DNA from: Pterobdella sp. o SKG-2022
Taxonomy: Eukaryota; Annelida; Clitellata; Hirudinida; Piscicolidae
NCBI GenBank assembly: GCA_964035795.1
Contig: OZ038324.1
Location: 4,584,680 to 4,648,679 of the forward strand
Reading direction: 5' to 3'
DNA length: 64,000 bases
Below are positions 1 to 12,896 of the stretch, piece by piece (position 1 is the stretch's first letter; each line of letters begins with the position of its first letter). The notes beneath the pieces were generated by a model. It saw nothing but the letters and a program-made list of their open reading frames with translations. It had not been told where the DNA came from and made no database searches. Position numbers and translations under genes: made by a program.

Positions 1-1914
1 CTCTTTCATCTCTTGATTTCATTCAATCATTGTAACAACAACTTAAAATTTGTCAATAATTGAAACGGCAAAGCGCATTGAAATATCTGTTAAAAAATAA
101 TATAGAGGCATTAGGGATTTCGGCTGTTAATTTCAAGCAAGTCACCCGTCCATGCTATTTATCATCATTATTCAGACCGTAAATAACTGCTTAATCACCC
201 TCCTCATTTTTCCTTCTTTCCAGTTAAATAATCGATCTTTTATTATCTTAATATCGAGTGACTTTGCCAAAGGAGCTTTAATTACGCTAAGAATTTTAAT
301 ATTCTCTTGTTTATAGTTTAGTGCTCATAAAAATATTTATTTTTAAAATGGTTTTAAAATAAATTATTAAAATTATTCCAATCACAATCAACTTCTCTTA
401 AACATACACTCAGTACATCCATCACTGTTTTATACAAAATCTTTCGGAAAATAAAGAAGTTAAAATGTCCTAATGTTATGAGAAAAGCGATAACCAGTAC
501 ATCTTTTTAATTAATTTTTCTCAATTTTTGTTGCAGACGAGATTAAATTCTTTGGCAGATAGGTCGCCTTTTTCTTGCAAAGTAGTTTGCGAAACCGAAA
601 TAAATGAATCGATATATTTTAGGTCTAATCGTTGGAAGCTTGTAGTTCAATAATTATAAATTTGAACCTATTTAAAGATTATTTCGAGAATAACCTTATG
701 ATTATTTTCAAGTCATTTTGGCAGCTTAAAATGGTTTGAATGATCAAAAAGATCATCTCAAAACGACGGAAGCACGCAAACGTTTTAATGTTTTACTCTT
801 CAAAAGCTTTTTATCCAAACATCTAAAATCAAATTATGTCACGTAAAAGTGGGTTTATTAGCAAAATGACTGGAAGCTTTTAAATTTATACATTTTAATA
901 CCTATAGCATAATCTATAAAAGACCGCTCTCATCGCCAACACACATTTCAGTAGATTACTTATGAATTGTTTTGAACATAATTTAGTTTTCCAGCCATGA
1001 CAGATCAAAAAATGGAATGTAGTTTTAAGAAAATTTAAAATAATTTCAAAGTTTGATATGGAATTTAATTATTTTATTCTGATGCTTTTGTTGCCGAGGA
1101 ATTTTTGCGAACCAATGACAGGTTTTGTCTTGAATTTTTATTTGTATTCGATTATTATTTTGTTTTTGAAACTTCACAATAAGATAGTTTTATCGTCTAA
1201 AGAAAAGTTAGAATGCCCATAACAATAATATTTTTCACTTTCATTTTATTACTTTAATTATCTTCATATTTCAATTGCATTTTATATTAAATTAATTTTT
1301 AAAGTCTTCAAATTATTTTTCAATTTTTTGATGAGCAAAACGTTTTTTAATAGTTTTTTTAGCTTAATTTGTATGTACTTACCCAAACAGGACAACGCTT
1401 TTGTAACTGTTGGTCATATTTAGACACTGGACTTTTTTTCAAATATTAGTAGCTTGCGTGGTTGTACTGATCTGATTATTTCTTGAGTTTTTGAAAAAAA
1501 TGATGCTAACAATATAAGAAACTTTTATTATATCGCATTAATTTTGCTTCCTTCATCAACAAGCCTTAAAAGCTTTTCAATTAAAAAAAAAATAAATCAT
1601 TTTGAACTTTATATTGTATAAATTATAAATTAAAAAAAAAATAAAATTTTCTAAAAAATAACTTTTATCGATAATAAAAATGTTTTTTTTTCAATTTTTG
1701 ACATAAATACGAGTTTTAATCGGCTCTAAGGCCATTAATTTAGAGATTGAAATTCGAAACTTTTTGGCGCTTCAATTCTAAATCAGCATATACGCTTAGT
1801 GGCTCTAAGGTGAAACTACTAAAACCACATAAGCCGATCTATTTTTTATATCATTCCTCTTATTTTCATTTCATAAATATTTTATATATCTAAAGTATGT
1901 CTTTGGCACATCAG
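1..1914. other. AT-rich non-coding left flank
   Basis: I see no convincing exon here. The stretch is AT-rich with poly-T and poly-A runs. It should contain the promoter and signal-peptide exon of neuroligin-like gene A, or part of its first intron, because the first recognisable exon at 1915 begins in mid-codon and needs one upstream base. I could not find a signal-peptide ORF followed by a matching phase-1 donor. Confidence 0.4.
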
Positions 1915-4900
1915 AGGGCGCGAGAGTGATCGAGACGGCATCAGGGTTGTACAGGGGAGTGAGGGAAGAGAGAGGGGTGGAGGTCTTCAAAGCCATCAAG
2001 TTTGCTTCTCAATCCCGTTTCATGCCCCCTTCGTCCTTCTATCCCTCTTCTCGCGACATCATCAATGCTTCCAAGTTTGCTCCCGTATGTCCACAAGTGG
2101 TGGAAGACGCAGGTAGTTTGCGGGAGTATCTGAAAAAAGAGGAAGGATGGACGGGAGAAGATAGATGGGTAGTGGACAATGACGAAGACTGTCTCTTTCT
2201 CAACATCCATGTGCCCATTTTGACGGGTGGGTCCGACACTTTTGTTTGCCATTTGAAGCAATTAAATTGCTGTTTTCCAAAATAATTTTTTTAGATCTGC
2301 ACCGAAGCATAAAATATTCATAACCAAATATTTTATATCTTTGTTTCAAAAATTTATTCATTCCTTATTAAGTTCTTTTATTAAAAATTCAAACTTTTCA
2401 TTTTGAAGATATTTTTAGTATCTTAAAGAACTTTTAAGATGGTCTTAGTACCAGACTAAAATTGGGTTTCCAATTCAAATTTCCACAAAATGAACATTTC
2501 AAGTTCAAAATGATGTTGCTATTCTCTTAAAATTCTATATTTGATTGCCAAGTTATTACGTAATTAAAAAACATTCAAATGCTTAAAATAAAGTTATTTG
2601 CGAAAGCTTTTGGTATGATCAATCTTTTCAAATTTCTTGAAAAACAGATTACTCAAAGTAATATAAGTTTAATTCACAATGCCTCTCTTAAATAAATGAA
2701 TTTTGTCTTGAAAGAAGCTTAAGTTTATAGAGAGATTTCTTTGGATCGAAACATTACCCATAAGCTCTGAATTTTATTTCTCAAGAATTAGGTTTATTTG
2801 AATAAGACACATGCTTTACAGGAACACTGAATAAAACATTCAATGAAACATTCAACAATAGAGCGAGATCTTTAAATACTTTTATTTATACCAACATGAT
2901 TCAAGGGCAATCTCTAACGTTATCTCTACTAATCATTCCAAGCATCTTTACGTCTCCGTTACGCACGAAAAGTCCCTCAGTGATACGCTCCAAATGTCTC
3001 AAAGGCGGGTTCGTTCGTGTTGAGGGTACTTAGCAAATGATGGGTGTGTTGCTGTGATACGGTCCCTGTTTGATGTGAGAGGTGTTGGTGGTAGTTATAG
3101 TATATGATGTTGGTTTTTGTTTCAGTGGATGTAGGGGTGCAGTGATAGATATGTTGGTAGATAGTGTGTATATAGGTTACGGAGGTATGTGGTGGAAAAT
3201 GGGATGAGTGGTGAGAGATAGAGTGCGTGTAATGGTCTGCAGTGAAAAGAATGCTTGTGAATTTATTGTGAGCTTTTTAAATAACTTGCCGATAGTGAAA
3301 ATACTTATTTTGGTTATTGCTCATAAAAAACTGCTAGTAAAAGCAGGGTAAAAAATGTGAAACCATTAAAATAATATACTCTCAAGTTTACATTTAAATT
3401 TTGCCTCTTGGTATTTTTTCAATGAGAAATTAATTCCCATACTGCATTTTGGGTATGAAAAATTTCTTCAATTAAATTTATCTTCAGTATGCTTATGTGA
3501 TTTAAAAATTACTTAAAGAATTGAACAATCTAGTGGAAGCTTTTATAAGGCCCGATAACATTGCATTCTTCGATCGATTCAGTTCGATGATAGCATATAA
3601 AAATTTTTAGAATTTTCAGAAAACTTATCTAAAAATCTTTCCCAGAATGAAATACATCCATCTATATAAGTTACAATTCGTTTTATTTTCTGAATCTCTT
3701 TTTGAAATAATAGATTTATCAGTTAACGTTGAAGTGATAGAACTCTTGGATGAGGAGAATGAATATATATTTTTTGTACTTTCCCTTTCTTTCTATGATT
3801 AAATAATAAATTAAACGTAGGAATAGTTCAATTGGTCTTTTGAAATGTTTTCGTACTGAGAGTCATGTAGTAAAAGTTTGCGCTTTTTATAGATAAGCAG
3901 CAGAGATAAAAAACATTCAAAATCCTCGCCAAAGTAAAAATTAAAACCTTGTATTTCATGCTTAAATTTTTCGAGGCCAATATAAAAGTATAAATGTAAC
4001 ATTTATGGCCATAAAGCCATGAAAAAGCAAAATTTCTGACTAGTAAAGATATAAAGGAGAGAAAAGTCTAATCGATCTGTGGTTTAGAGTTAAGAGAAGA
4101 TGGGGAAAAAGGAAGAAGAGGAAAAGGCAGATTATCGATAAAATGATGATGTTATCAGCAATTATGAACTTCGGTTTCATAAAGATGCAATCAAAAAGAA
4201 ATCATTGTAACTCTTGTTTTTATCTCTGAAAATTTTAGAACCTCTTTATTGAAAGTTTAGATGTGAAACAACTTTGTAAAAATTAAATTTCGAAAATAAA
4301 ATTTTATTGTTTGCAATGTTATCTTCAGAATTGGAATTTTTTAGCGAAATTTTTGTGATGTTGCGTGCATCCAATCTCTTTTGAAACCGTCTTAACACAA
4401 TATACCATTAACCTTTGAAAAAAATGCACCCTTGTTTAATCAATTTGTATTTCCATTCATTTTTAAAGATTTTCGGATCAAAACTCAAACCTCCTATGTA
4501 TGAATTTATTTATGTCAAGTCATTCTTTCTCTTTTTTTTGGTTTTATATTTTCTAGAAAAATTATTTCCCAGAAAATTTAGAGTGATTTCGTGCTTTATT
4601 TATGGTAATAATGAACAAGAAAGTCACTTAATATATATAACTATTTTTATATTAGTTCTTCAAAGTTTTTATACAAAAAACTGTAATTTACATTCAATTT
4701 TGTAAAAACAACTTTTGCAACAAAGTTCTCATGAAAATTGAGCGAGTAAAACCATTCGATGCGTTAATGGCTTTGCATCAAAAAACGAAGAGAAACAACC
4801 AAAAGAAAAGCTTTCAAAAATTCCAACAATCTAAACTCGATTATATCTATTATTGGCATTAGCTTAACGGCTCACTTTTTTTTACTCTTTAAATTAAAAA

Positions 4901-7900
4901 ATATAGTAACATACATTATTCAAAACTTGCAAAAACTTGCCTGCTCTGAAGCCTTCTTGATGGATACAGGACAGCGAGAAATAATCACAAAACAACAGGG
5001 ATTCAGTACACGCTTTTCGGTGTCCGCTTGTCTCCACGTTTCATGGAATTCTATATAAAACACAAAGATTATTTTTTGAGTCTTTATTAAAATTATGTTT
5101 AAAACTGGATGACCGATGCATCTTTTAAGCGAACTTTATTTTAGTATTGCGTGCTCGTTTATCCATAACACCAAGCTCATAGTTCTAATGCGAATTCATT
5201 TTTTTCGCTGAGATCTTGTTTACAATGCAAATCATTCACACAGGAGATTTTGGGAAGGATGGTACAAATAAAAGTTCAAGCGAAAAAACAATATTGAAAG
5301 AAAACGAAACTAACGATTTCTCTGAAGATTATAAAAACAACCAGAAAGTTAATGAAAAGAGTAATTCTGAAAAAAAGAAGAGGAGAGAAGGAATGGGGGT
5401 GTTGTTGATGGTGCACGGACAAGATATGGGCACAGGAAACCTCTTACATGCTTCTCCACTTGCCTCCAAAGGCTCTCTCATCGTTGTCACCACCAATTAC
5501 CGCCTCGACCTCTTCGGTTCGTTTTATACTCTTTTCGACGTTTGATTTTAGCCGTGTTAATTTGCTCTTTTCTTCGATTTATTCATTTCGATATTTTCGC
5601 AAATCTTTTGAGTTTTTCGATTTGTATCTAATTTAAATTTTTTTCTTATATTTTATCTTGAGATTAAATTATTTCCTTAAGACTCATGTGATGTTTTTTC
5701 GGTCATGCTTGGTTATGGCGTTTGAGCTTGGGATTTTTAATGCGAATTCCTACTAAAAGTCGTAAAATATATTTTTTTTCAAACTTTGATTAAACGTTTG
5801 ATTGAGTGCAAAAAATTTTGAAACAGCTCTATGTTTTTAATTTGAAATAAACATTTTGAAGTTATACTTTTTGCATATTTTCAACCATCGTATTTAAAAT
5901 ATTCTTCAAAACATTTCTAAAAAAATTAAAACATTTAAAATATCCAAAATGCAACTTTTTCAAATACCAGCTAACTTTCTTGAACGCATTTCAACCACTA
6001 TACTTTCATTTATGCACTCCAGGCTTCTTGTCGACGCAAGACACAGGCGACAAGCACGCACAGCAAGATGTGCTCGCATGCCTGCACTGGTTGAGACACA
6101 ACATCGCCAACTTTGGAGGCGATCCTAGTCTCATCACCTTGGCAGGTTACGGCTACGGAGCCTCGTTAGTGCGCCACCTGCTCTCTTCTCACCGAGGTAG
6201 GAGTGTCTGATGATGTTGAGTTTTGTTCGTTTTTTACAACCATATTCTGAAAGTTGTTTTGACAATTTTTATACGTTTTAAAAGTTTATTACATGTTATT
6301 TACTGAGAGTCAAAATGTACGAAGTTTCATATCCGAATGGCTGCAAGGACCGGAGTCATACATGACTTGCGTCTATCGTTAGTTGAAAGGGATTATGAAT
6401 GCTCCACTTACCTTAATGATCAAAAATACGTCAAATAAAATGAAAACACAAGTGGAAAATGGGGCTATCAACTCTTCCAAGTGAAGAGTCGATAAGATGG
6501 TGCATCGATAAAGCAAAGGTGAGAAGATTCAGGCATGATGGAAGGGTTGAGTGGGTGATGGATGGGCTGATAAATGGAAGACTTAATTACTTTCCTTGAT
6601 TGTTGTTGTTTGATACATGAAAACAAATCAGTCTTAAGACTTGTTACACGTTACTCCTGCCTTTTGTAAGTCATTTCTCATTGTATGGAGTTTGCTCAAA
6701 ATATCTATTTATAAAACTCTTTCCAAAACTTTTGATGGTAGGAAATTTTTAATTTTATCGAAAATAAACTAAAAAATTTTTGAGTATTTTGACACATTTT
6801 AATATGAGCAATTATTCTCCCACCAAAAACCTTCCGCCGACTCTGCTGCTATTATTTTAAATGTCCCATGAGAGAATCGGATCTATTCTACGACTTTTTC
6901 TCTATTCTTTTAAATATTCTTAAATAATCTATGTATTTTTCCGAAAAAAAATTTCTAGCGTTGTGATAGCTTTTATAGCACTATTTTAAGAGTTTTATCA
7001 TCAAATCTATGAAGAAACTGCCAATTAATTGATTCTCATGATTATTAATACACATAAACAATTAACCAAGGTTTTTGATTTAAAAGACCCATCGGAGATG
7101 CAAGTCTACCGTGTGGTATCTGGCTAAAAAGTCTGAACAACCAAAGCTTACAATAAAAGATGAAAAAATTCCTTCAAACGCGTTTATTCATTAGAGAAGG
7201 CTATAATTTTTGATGAACTGAACCTTATCATAAACTTTAGATTCCAAAATTCAATATTTTATCATTCTAATTAAATTTATTGCTTTTTCTAGATGAAATT
7301 AAACTGATAAAATTTGAATAATTGTATTCAACTTATGGAAATGGATCTATTAAAAGAGCCACGCAAATAAACTACCAGCTGCGCTATAAAGACTACCCTC
7401 GCTAAACATTTCCAAAATTAATACAATATTTTGAACCTCCAAAGCTTGCAGCCTTCTTGCTTAATCACCTCAAAGCAACTATTTTTCAAAAGAACACCAA
7501 ATAAACAAAAGAAAAGGGTAGATAAAGGTATAAAACAAAATGTTTTATATCGTTTTCATAGCTATAAAGTCTTTGTTGCTTCGGATTCTGTTTTTGTACG
7601 ATTATTTATTCATAACTGAAGATGCTTGCTCGCTCTGTCGCTGTAAACACACTTTTTTATCTGCAGATTCTTTTATTGAAGAACTTTTAAACTATTTTTT
7701 CCCACTTCTAACGCAGTATTTGGTTGTGTTTTTTTAAACTTGATCGTTGTCGACTTTTAAACATAAATTTACACAGAAGTTTTAAGAACATTATTTGAAA
7801 AAAGAAAACGATTCCTTAAGCTTTCATTATCGTTTCCGCAATCATATTTTTTGCGCAGCGCTTTTTCTTTATGATATCATATTTCGTTTACCTAAAAACT

Positions 7901-10900
7901 ATGCGGGTTTATCATGGCGAATACTGAAAGAGGAGATGACTTATGTTTTTTTGATTATGTCTATTGTTTGAGAGTCGGCTTGTTTCTTTACGCAGTCATT
8001 ATACCTTTAAATGCGCTACGTGAGCGGTTTTAATGCTTTATTTTCCATTAAAGTTTAAATTTTATTAATTTATAAAAATATTCTTTTAAATTAATGTTTT
8101 CTGTTCTATACATCATTAATTCAACTACAAGATCTTACACGTAAGATGCAACATTAAACCGGGGTAAAAAAAAAGTTTAATTGAAGGAACAGTCAGTAGT
8201 TGGCGCTTTTATGGCTTGTCATAAATAAAACAATTGCTAAGCGAAATTCAGTGCTCATGAAGTAGACTACAAGTCGAGTCATAAGGCGGCTAAATCAAGT
8301 ACTCCATCAGTCATTCTTATCTCTTCTTACATCGTTGTTTAGAGTTTTTGAGGAGTCGGTTGGGAGGTTGTAAGATACAAAGGTCATCGGCAAATGAAAG
8401 CATTGATGTTTTATAGCGTTGTATCAATGCATTCAAAATCTACCCTTCGTAAATCCGTCACAAAACCGTTCTACCTTCCAAAAACTTAGTTGGTCTATTT
8501 TAAAAAATGCCTTAAATACGCTCCAATCAGTAAAAAGTTTAGAAGGAAATAGAACAAGCAAAAAAAGCCACACTTAAACTTAGAATACGGAAACTTCCCA
8601 CCCCTCAACCATCATTTTTCTCAACATTAAGACAATATTAAAGCGAAAACTGGCCAATTTTGATGAATGCATTCAATGATGCATTTAATTATATTAGCAT
8701 TCGATAATATTCCCTAACCAGCCAAGCGAAGTACCACTAAATTGTTTTCTAGTTAATTTAACAGTGGTTCACTTAATCAAATTGTTCAGAAATTGATCCT
8801 TTGGTTTCACCTAATGTGTGATGCAAGTGAAACTTGATAAAGGCGGTAAAGCACCAGATTAAGATGGGATCATGGGAAAGATCCAATATATAAATCAACT
8901 TTTCGAAAAGCCAAATATTTTTGTGTTTTTAACAAAAAGTTTAGATTGTTTTTTTATACTTTTTTCTCATGCAGATTGAGTAAATCATTAAAAAAACAAA
9001 TAAATTTATGGAGATTAAGAAGATTACTTTATCAAAAGTAAAAAACTTGAGAGTTTCATGGCTATATTCATCATTTAAGCATTGTTTAGAACTTATTGTT
9101 AAAGCAACACTAAAGGACGACTTTTATACAAATACGATTTTGCATGTATTGAACCATGCCAGGCATAAAAATAAAAAGAGCAAAGAATAATAAAATAACG
9201 ATAATGAAGATGATCGGCTTTCCGTCACATACTTCTTCCTCGATTGAAACACATTGGATGCATGGATGGGTATATTAATATAGAAATGGCATTGGCAATC
9301 TATTCCTTTATATGACTTCACAGGCGTATAAATTAATTTTTGAATGATTAAATATAATTACAGAAGCAGGTTGATAATAACAGGAGCTTTGAACACAATT
9401 ACAGAAGGCCTGTTGTTCCGAAGGGTAATTCTTATGTCAGCCATGACCACTTGGGCCACACCGGACCACCCATCCCTCCCCGTCTTCGCCAGCCATACAT
9501 CCTGTTTTTCTCATTGCACACGAAATCTTCACTTTTCCAACCTCTCAAACTTGCATTCTACACCCTCAAACACCAGAAAATCTCAACATGATGTCTTGGT
9601 GTCGTGCTTGAAACGCTTGTCTGTAGCTTCCCTTCTTTCAGCTTCCCGCAATTTCAAGACCTACCCTCTCTTTGCCCCTTCGTCTCCAATCCTGTTAGAA
9701 ACTTCTCAGATCGATCTCATGGTCGGGTTCAACTCTAATGACGCCAAAAAATTCTTTCCCAATTCAAGTATTTCATTACATTATGAGTGAATTTTTTTAA
9801 TCTGATATGACTCCATCAAGGCAACGCGGATCTCCTGGAATGGTTGAACGCTTCAAGACACAGCATTTTGGCAGATCTGCTTCAACACCAGTACCCTCCC
9901 TCTTCTTCTCACCACGCTCTCACTGATGCTTTGTTTGCTTCGGCTGTCATCCACTTCCTAAAATATCTTTCTTTGCACTTTCCTGCTTTTTTCTACGTCC
10001 GATCTACGCCAGGGTAACACCTTTTGTACAAATCTTAGTTGTACTTGCACTATTGCGAATGACTAATAATGCCAATTTAATGAATGTATAGGGCATAACT
10101 GTAAGTTTCAAACTCCACAGGTTGGATGACTTATCCCTCTTATTTCCAAGAAAAACAGTCGAGTGGGACGGGTGAGTGGTTGTTGCAAGCGTTTACATTA
10201 TTTAACATTGGACCCTTCGCAGACGACAAGAGTCAACCAGACTAGCACGCCTCTTCTGCAACTTCGTCAAATACGGGTTTTTCCATTATTTTTGATAAAG
10301 ATTTTTTGGAAAATTGTTGAAAGTGAAGTAACTAAACCAAAAAAGTGAATTTAACAGATGAATAAAGTAATTAATTTTTCAAAAAGCTTTTTTGAAATCC
10401 TCAAACGAGAAAAGTGAAATTTATGGCAGCGATGTTGAAAAAATATATTAAAGTAACTTTTACTGCCAGAATTTCACTCTTGAAAATGTTTTGAAAAAGA
10501 TTTGAAAATTTTAAAAGACCCCAATAATAAACCTAAAAAAGTGGTTTATTAGATTAAATATTTCGTTTTGGTTTGTACCATATATAAAACTTTATTTTTT
10601 GTGATTTATACATTGTTTTCGTCACAAGATTATAAACAAAAAGTTTGCATATTTTAGAAAAAAAACAGCAAAAAATGAAATTAAAAGTGAAATGTGGATT
10701 TGGAATTAACTACTCAAAAATTTTTTAAATTTTTAGTGAAAAAATTATTTTTCGAAATATAAGACATTATTATGAAAAATACATTCTATTTTTCCAAAAT
10801 TTAAATCAAATTGTACTCCAGCTTTCAGTTCAATAACAATTATCATTAAAAGCGAATTACCAATATTTTTGCAAAAAAATCAACATAAATTTTTGTATAA

Positions 10901-12896
10901 TTTAAATTTTCACAAGTAATCCAAGCATAGATATGGAATTAGAGTGGGGAAAATACGAGCCCTTACAACAGAAGTATCTGCGGATAGGTAATCTTTCCTA
11001 TTGTATAAATGTTATTCATTTAAAGCTGCGGTTTTAAAATATTTCAAATTTTTTTTACTGTTTTTGATAGATTTATTTTCAAAGCGGTTTGCTAAGTTGA
11101 GTTAAAAAACTTTCAGGTTTATTAATTTTGCGTTCTACAAAAAAACACCATTTTCATTTTAAAATTAATTTGAACAAAAATGGTGAAAAATTTTAAAATG
11201 TATTAAAGATTAAATGTAACTTTGAATAACTTTTCCAAGTTTTTTCAAACTTCATGAATAGATTAGTCAATAAAAATTTCATTTAAAAGCAATTTTTCTA
11301 CTGCGTACTAATTTTTGCCGTTGGCTACAAAGTGATTACACACAAATGACGGTACATCATAAAAGATTAAGCAACGAAAAAAAACTATAATTTATGAGAG
11401 TATTTCATTAACATTGTGAATGTATTATGATTTGAAAGATGCTTTTGGAAATTTTTCAAAAAATTTTACTCGATTTAATAAATTTATAAGATATGTTTTA
11501 CCGAACTATGTGATAAATTCTCAAATGCCTTTGAACTTTTGTCAATTTCGTGGGTCAGAGAAGTTAGATTAAATTTGGAGCAATGAAATGGTACGCTAGA
11601 TAAATTTTTATAAACTCTTCTTATAAAATATAAAGCACAGCAATATTTATCAGTCTTATTTTCATCCTGCGTACTTAGAAAGCATTGATCGAGCCTAGGG
11701 CAATCTTGTCTCTCAGCGAATTCCAAAAAAATTATTCTCACTTTTGAAAAAATTTAAAAATTGGAAATTCAAATTTTTCAATTTTTTGAAACAAAAATTC
11801 AAAAAAATTATTTCTATTTCAATTAAATACCTTTGAAGAATTCATTCAATAAATTTTGATAAAAATTTTCAATTATTTTATTTGGTTATCCATAAACACA
11901 GTTTTGGATATTGAAAATTCTCTATTGATCCTAAAACGATTAGAATTCTAGCAAAAAATTTACGACTGCTTCAAACAGCTTTCAGCAACTTTTTATCACC
12001 AAATGAGTTTTAAATCAAGCTACGTTTACAAATTGAAATTAATTTCAATAAAAACTCCATCGAAACTTATAACAATGCTGCAGAAGCAGGAAAGATGTGG
12101 ATGCAGTCAAGATACAGGTCCAGATACATGAGGCTGTGGCTGGAGCTCATCCCACGGTTGGCAAGCCAGAATGCCAATTTAGGTAAGCTTATGCAGAGAT
12201 TCATTTTATCCTTTGTAACGACTTGATCGTTCAGCCAGGTATACACCCGAAAAAATGTCGGCTACAGATTCGAACCGGCATTTTGATTCTTCCCACGACC
12301 CCGCAACCACTCTTCAACAGTCAATCTCGCATCCTTCATACGACGCCTCCTTCACGCTGCGCCTCACACTGCTGGTCGGATGCGCTCTCTTGTGCCTTAA
12401 CTTCGTCGCCTTCTTTGTCGTCTGCCACCTCAGCAACAAAACATCGAATGCTTTGTGCAAATACTCCTCCAACCATTCCAACCTCACCACATCTCACACA
12501 CAACAACACACCAACAATGTACCCTCCCAACACACGCAACATAACTGCTCTCTTTCGCGTGAAAAAATCAACAAAAAATCACATAAGATCAACATCAACA
12601 AAATTGACGATGAAATTTCGAGTTACGAAAAACCCTTAGAGAATTCTTTTGGTTCAAAAAGTTCAATCTACCCCCACCAGCATGCAGACGATAAAATATT
12701 CACCAATCACAGCAGACGTTTGGAAAGCATTTCACTTGAAGGCAACAGGCATATATCCAAAACTCTCCACAACAACCTCCATCAATACAAAACATTCAAC
12801 ACCGCTCTGCCCAACACAACAACAGCCCTCATCCTCTTTCAGTCCAATAGGAAGGAAGTGAGGTTTAAAAAAGAAATCAGTTCGTTGCAATGCTGA
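1915..12896 (+). CDS. neuroligin-like cholinesterase-fold adhesion protein, copy A
   Basis: Single-pass membrane protein of the neuroligin / carboxylesterase-like family. Exons by splice phase: 1915-2226, 5244-5516, 6023-6196, 9384-9767, 9821-10013, 10121-10171, 10223-10276, 10926-10987, 12084-12182, 12235-12896; together 754 codons plus stop with no frameshift. The signal-peptide exon is missing. Landmarks: the N-terminal Cys loop (PVCPQ, then EDCLFLN); the central strand followed by VHG and GTGN; GDP then GYGYGASLV where an esterase has GxSxG, so the nucleophile Ser is Gly, as in neuroligins; and LWLELIPRL just before the stalk. The last exon carries a TM helix (around LTLLVGCALLCLNF) and an Asn/His/Thr-rich tail of about 150 residues ending SSLQC. 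Family knowledge: neuroligins are postsynaptic adhesion partners of neurexins and do not hydrolyse esters. The very long introns 1, 3 and 8 are AT-rich. Glutactin-like cholinesterase-like adhesion proteins are an alternative, but the TM and stalk layout favours neuroligin. Confidence 0.85.
2977..3236 (-). other. possible terminal exon, His/Thr/Tyr-rich open frame antisense in intron 1 of gene A
   Basis: On the minus strand a 260-base frame stays open from a good acceptor (pyrimidine-rich run ending CTGCAG, exon starting at 3236, phase 1) to TGA at 2977-2979. It has no usable start codon. It is locally richer in G+C than its surroundings and reads as His-, Thr- and Tyr-rich peptide, for example SHHSSHFPPHTS, ending EPAFETFGAYH. 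The composition resembles the cytoplasmic tails of neuroligin copies A and B, but I see no alignable identity. It may be the last exon of a gene nested in the intron, a relic of an inverted paralog tail, or chance. No upstream partner exon was recognised. Confidence 0.3.
7355..7410 (-). repeat. tRNA-derived repeat fragment (A-box)
   Basis: The minus strand contains TAGCGCAGCTGGTAG, a textbook tRNA A-box of an RNA polymerase III promoter, near 7370-7390. No B-box or cloverleaf follows at the right distance, so it is probably a SINE remnant in intron 3 of neuroligin A rather than a tRNA gene. Confidence 0.35.

Noticed and set aside
4415..4705. Short ORFs in the long introns and spacers (for example here, 7431-7737, 9008-9321, 11484-11741, 55626-55892).
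   Set aside because: Phe/Lys/Ser-rich chance frames in AT-rich DNA, without motifs, splice context or paralogous support.
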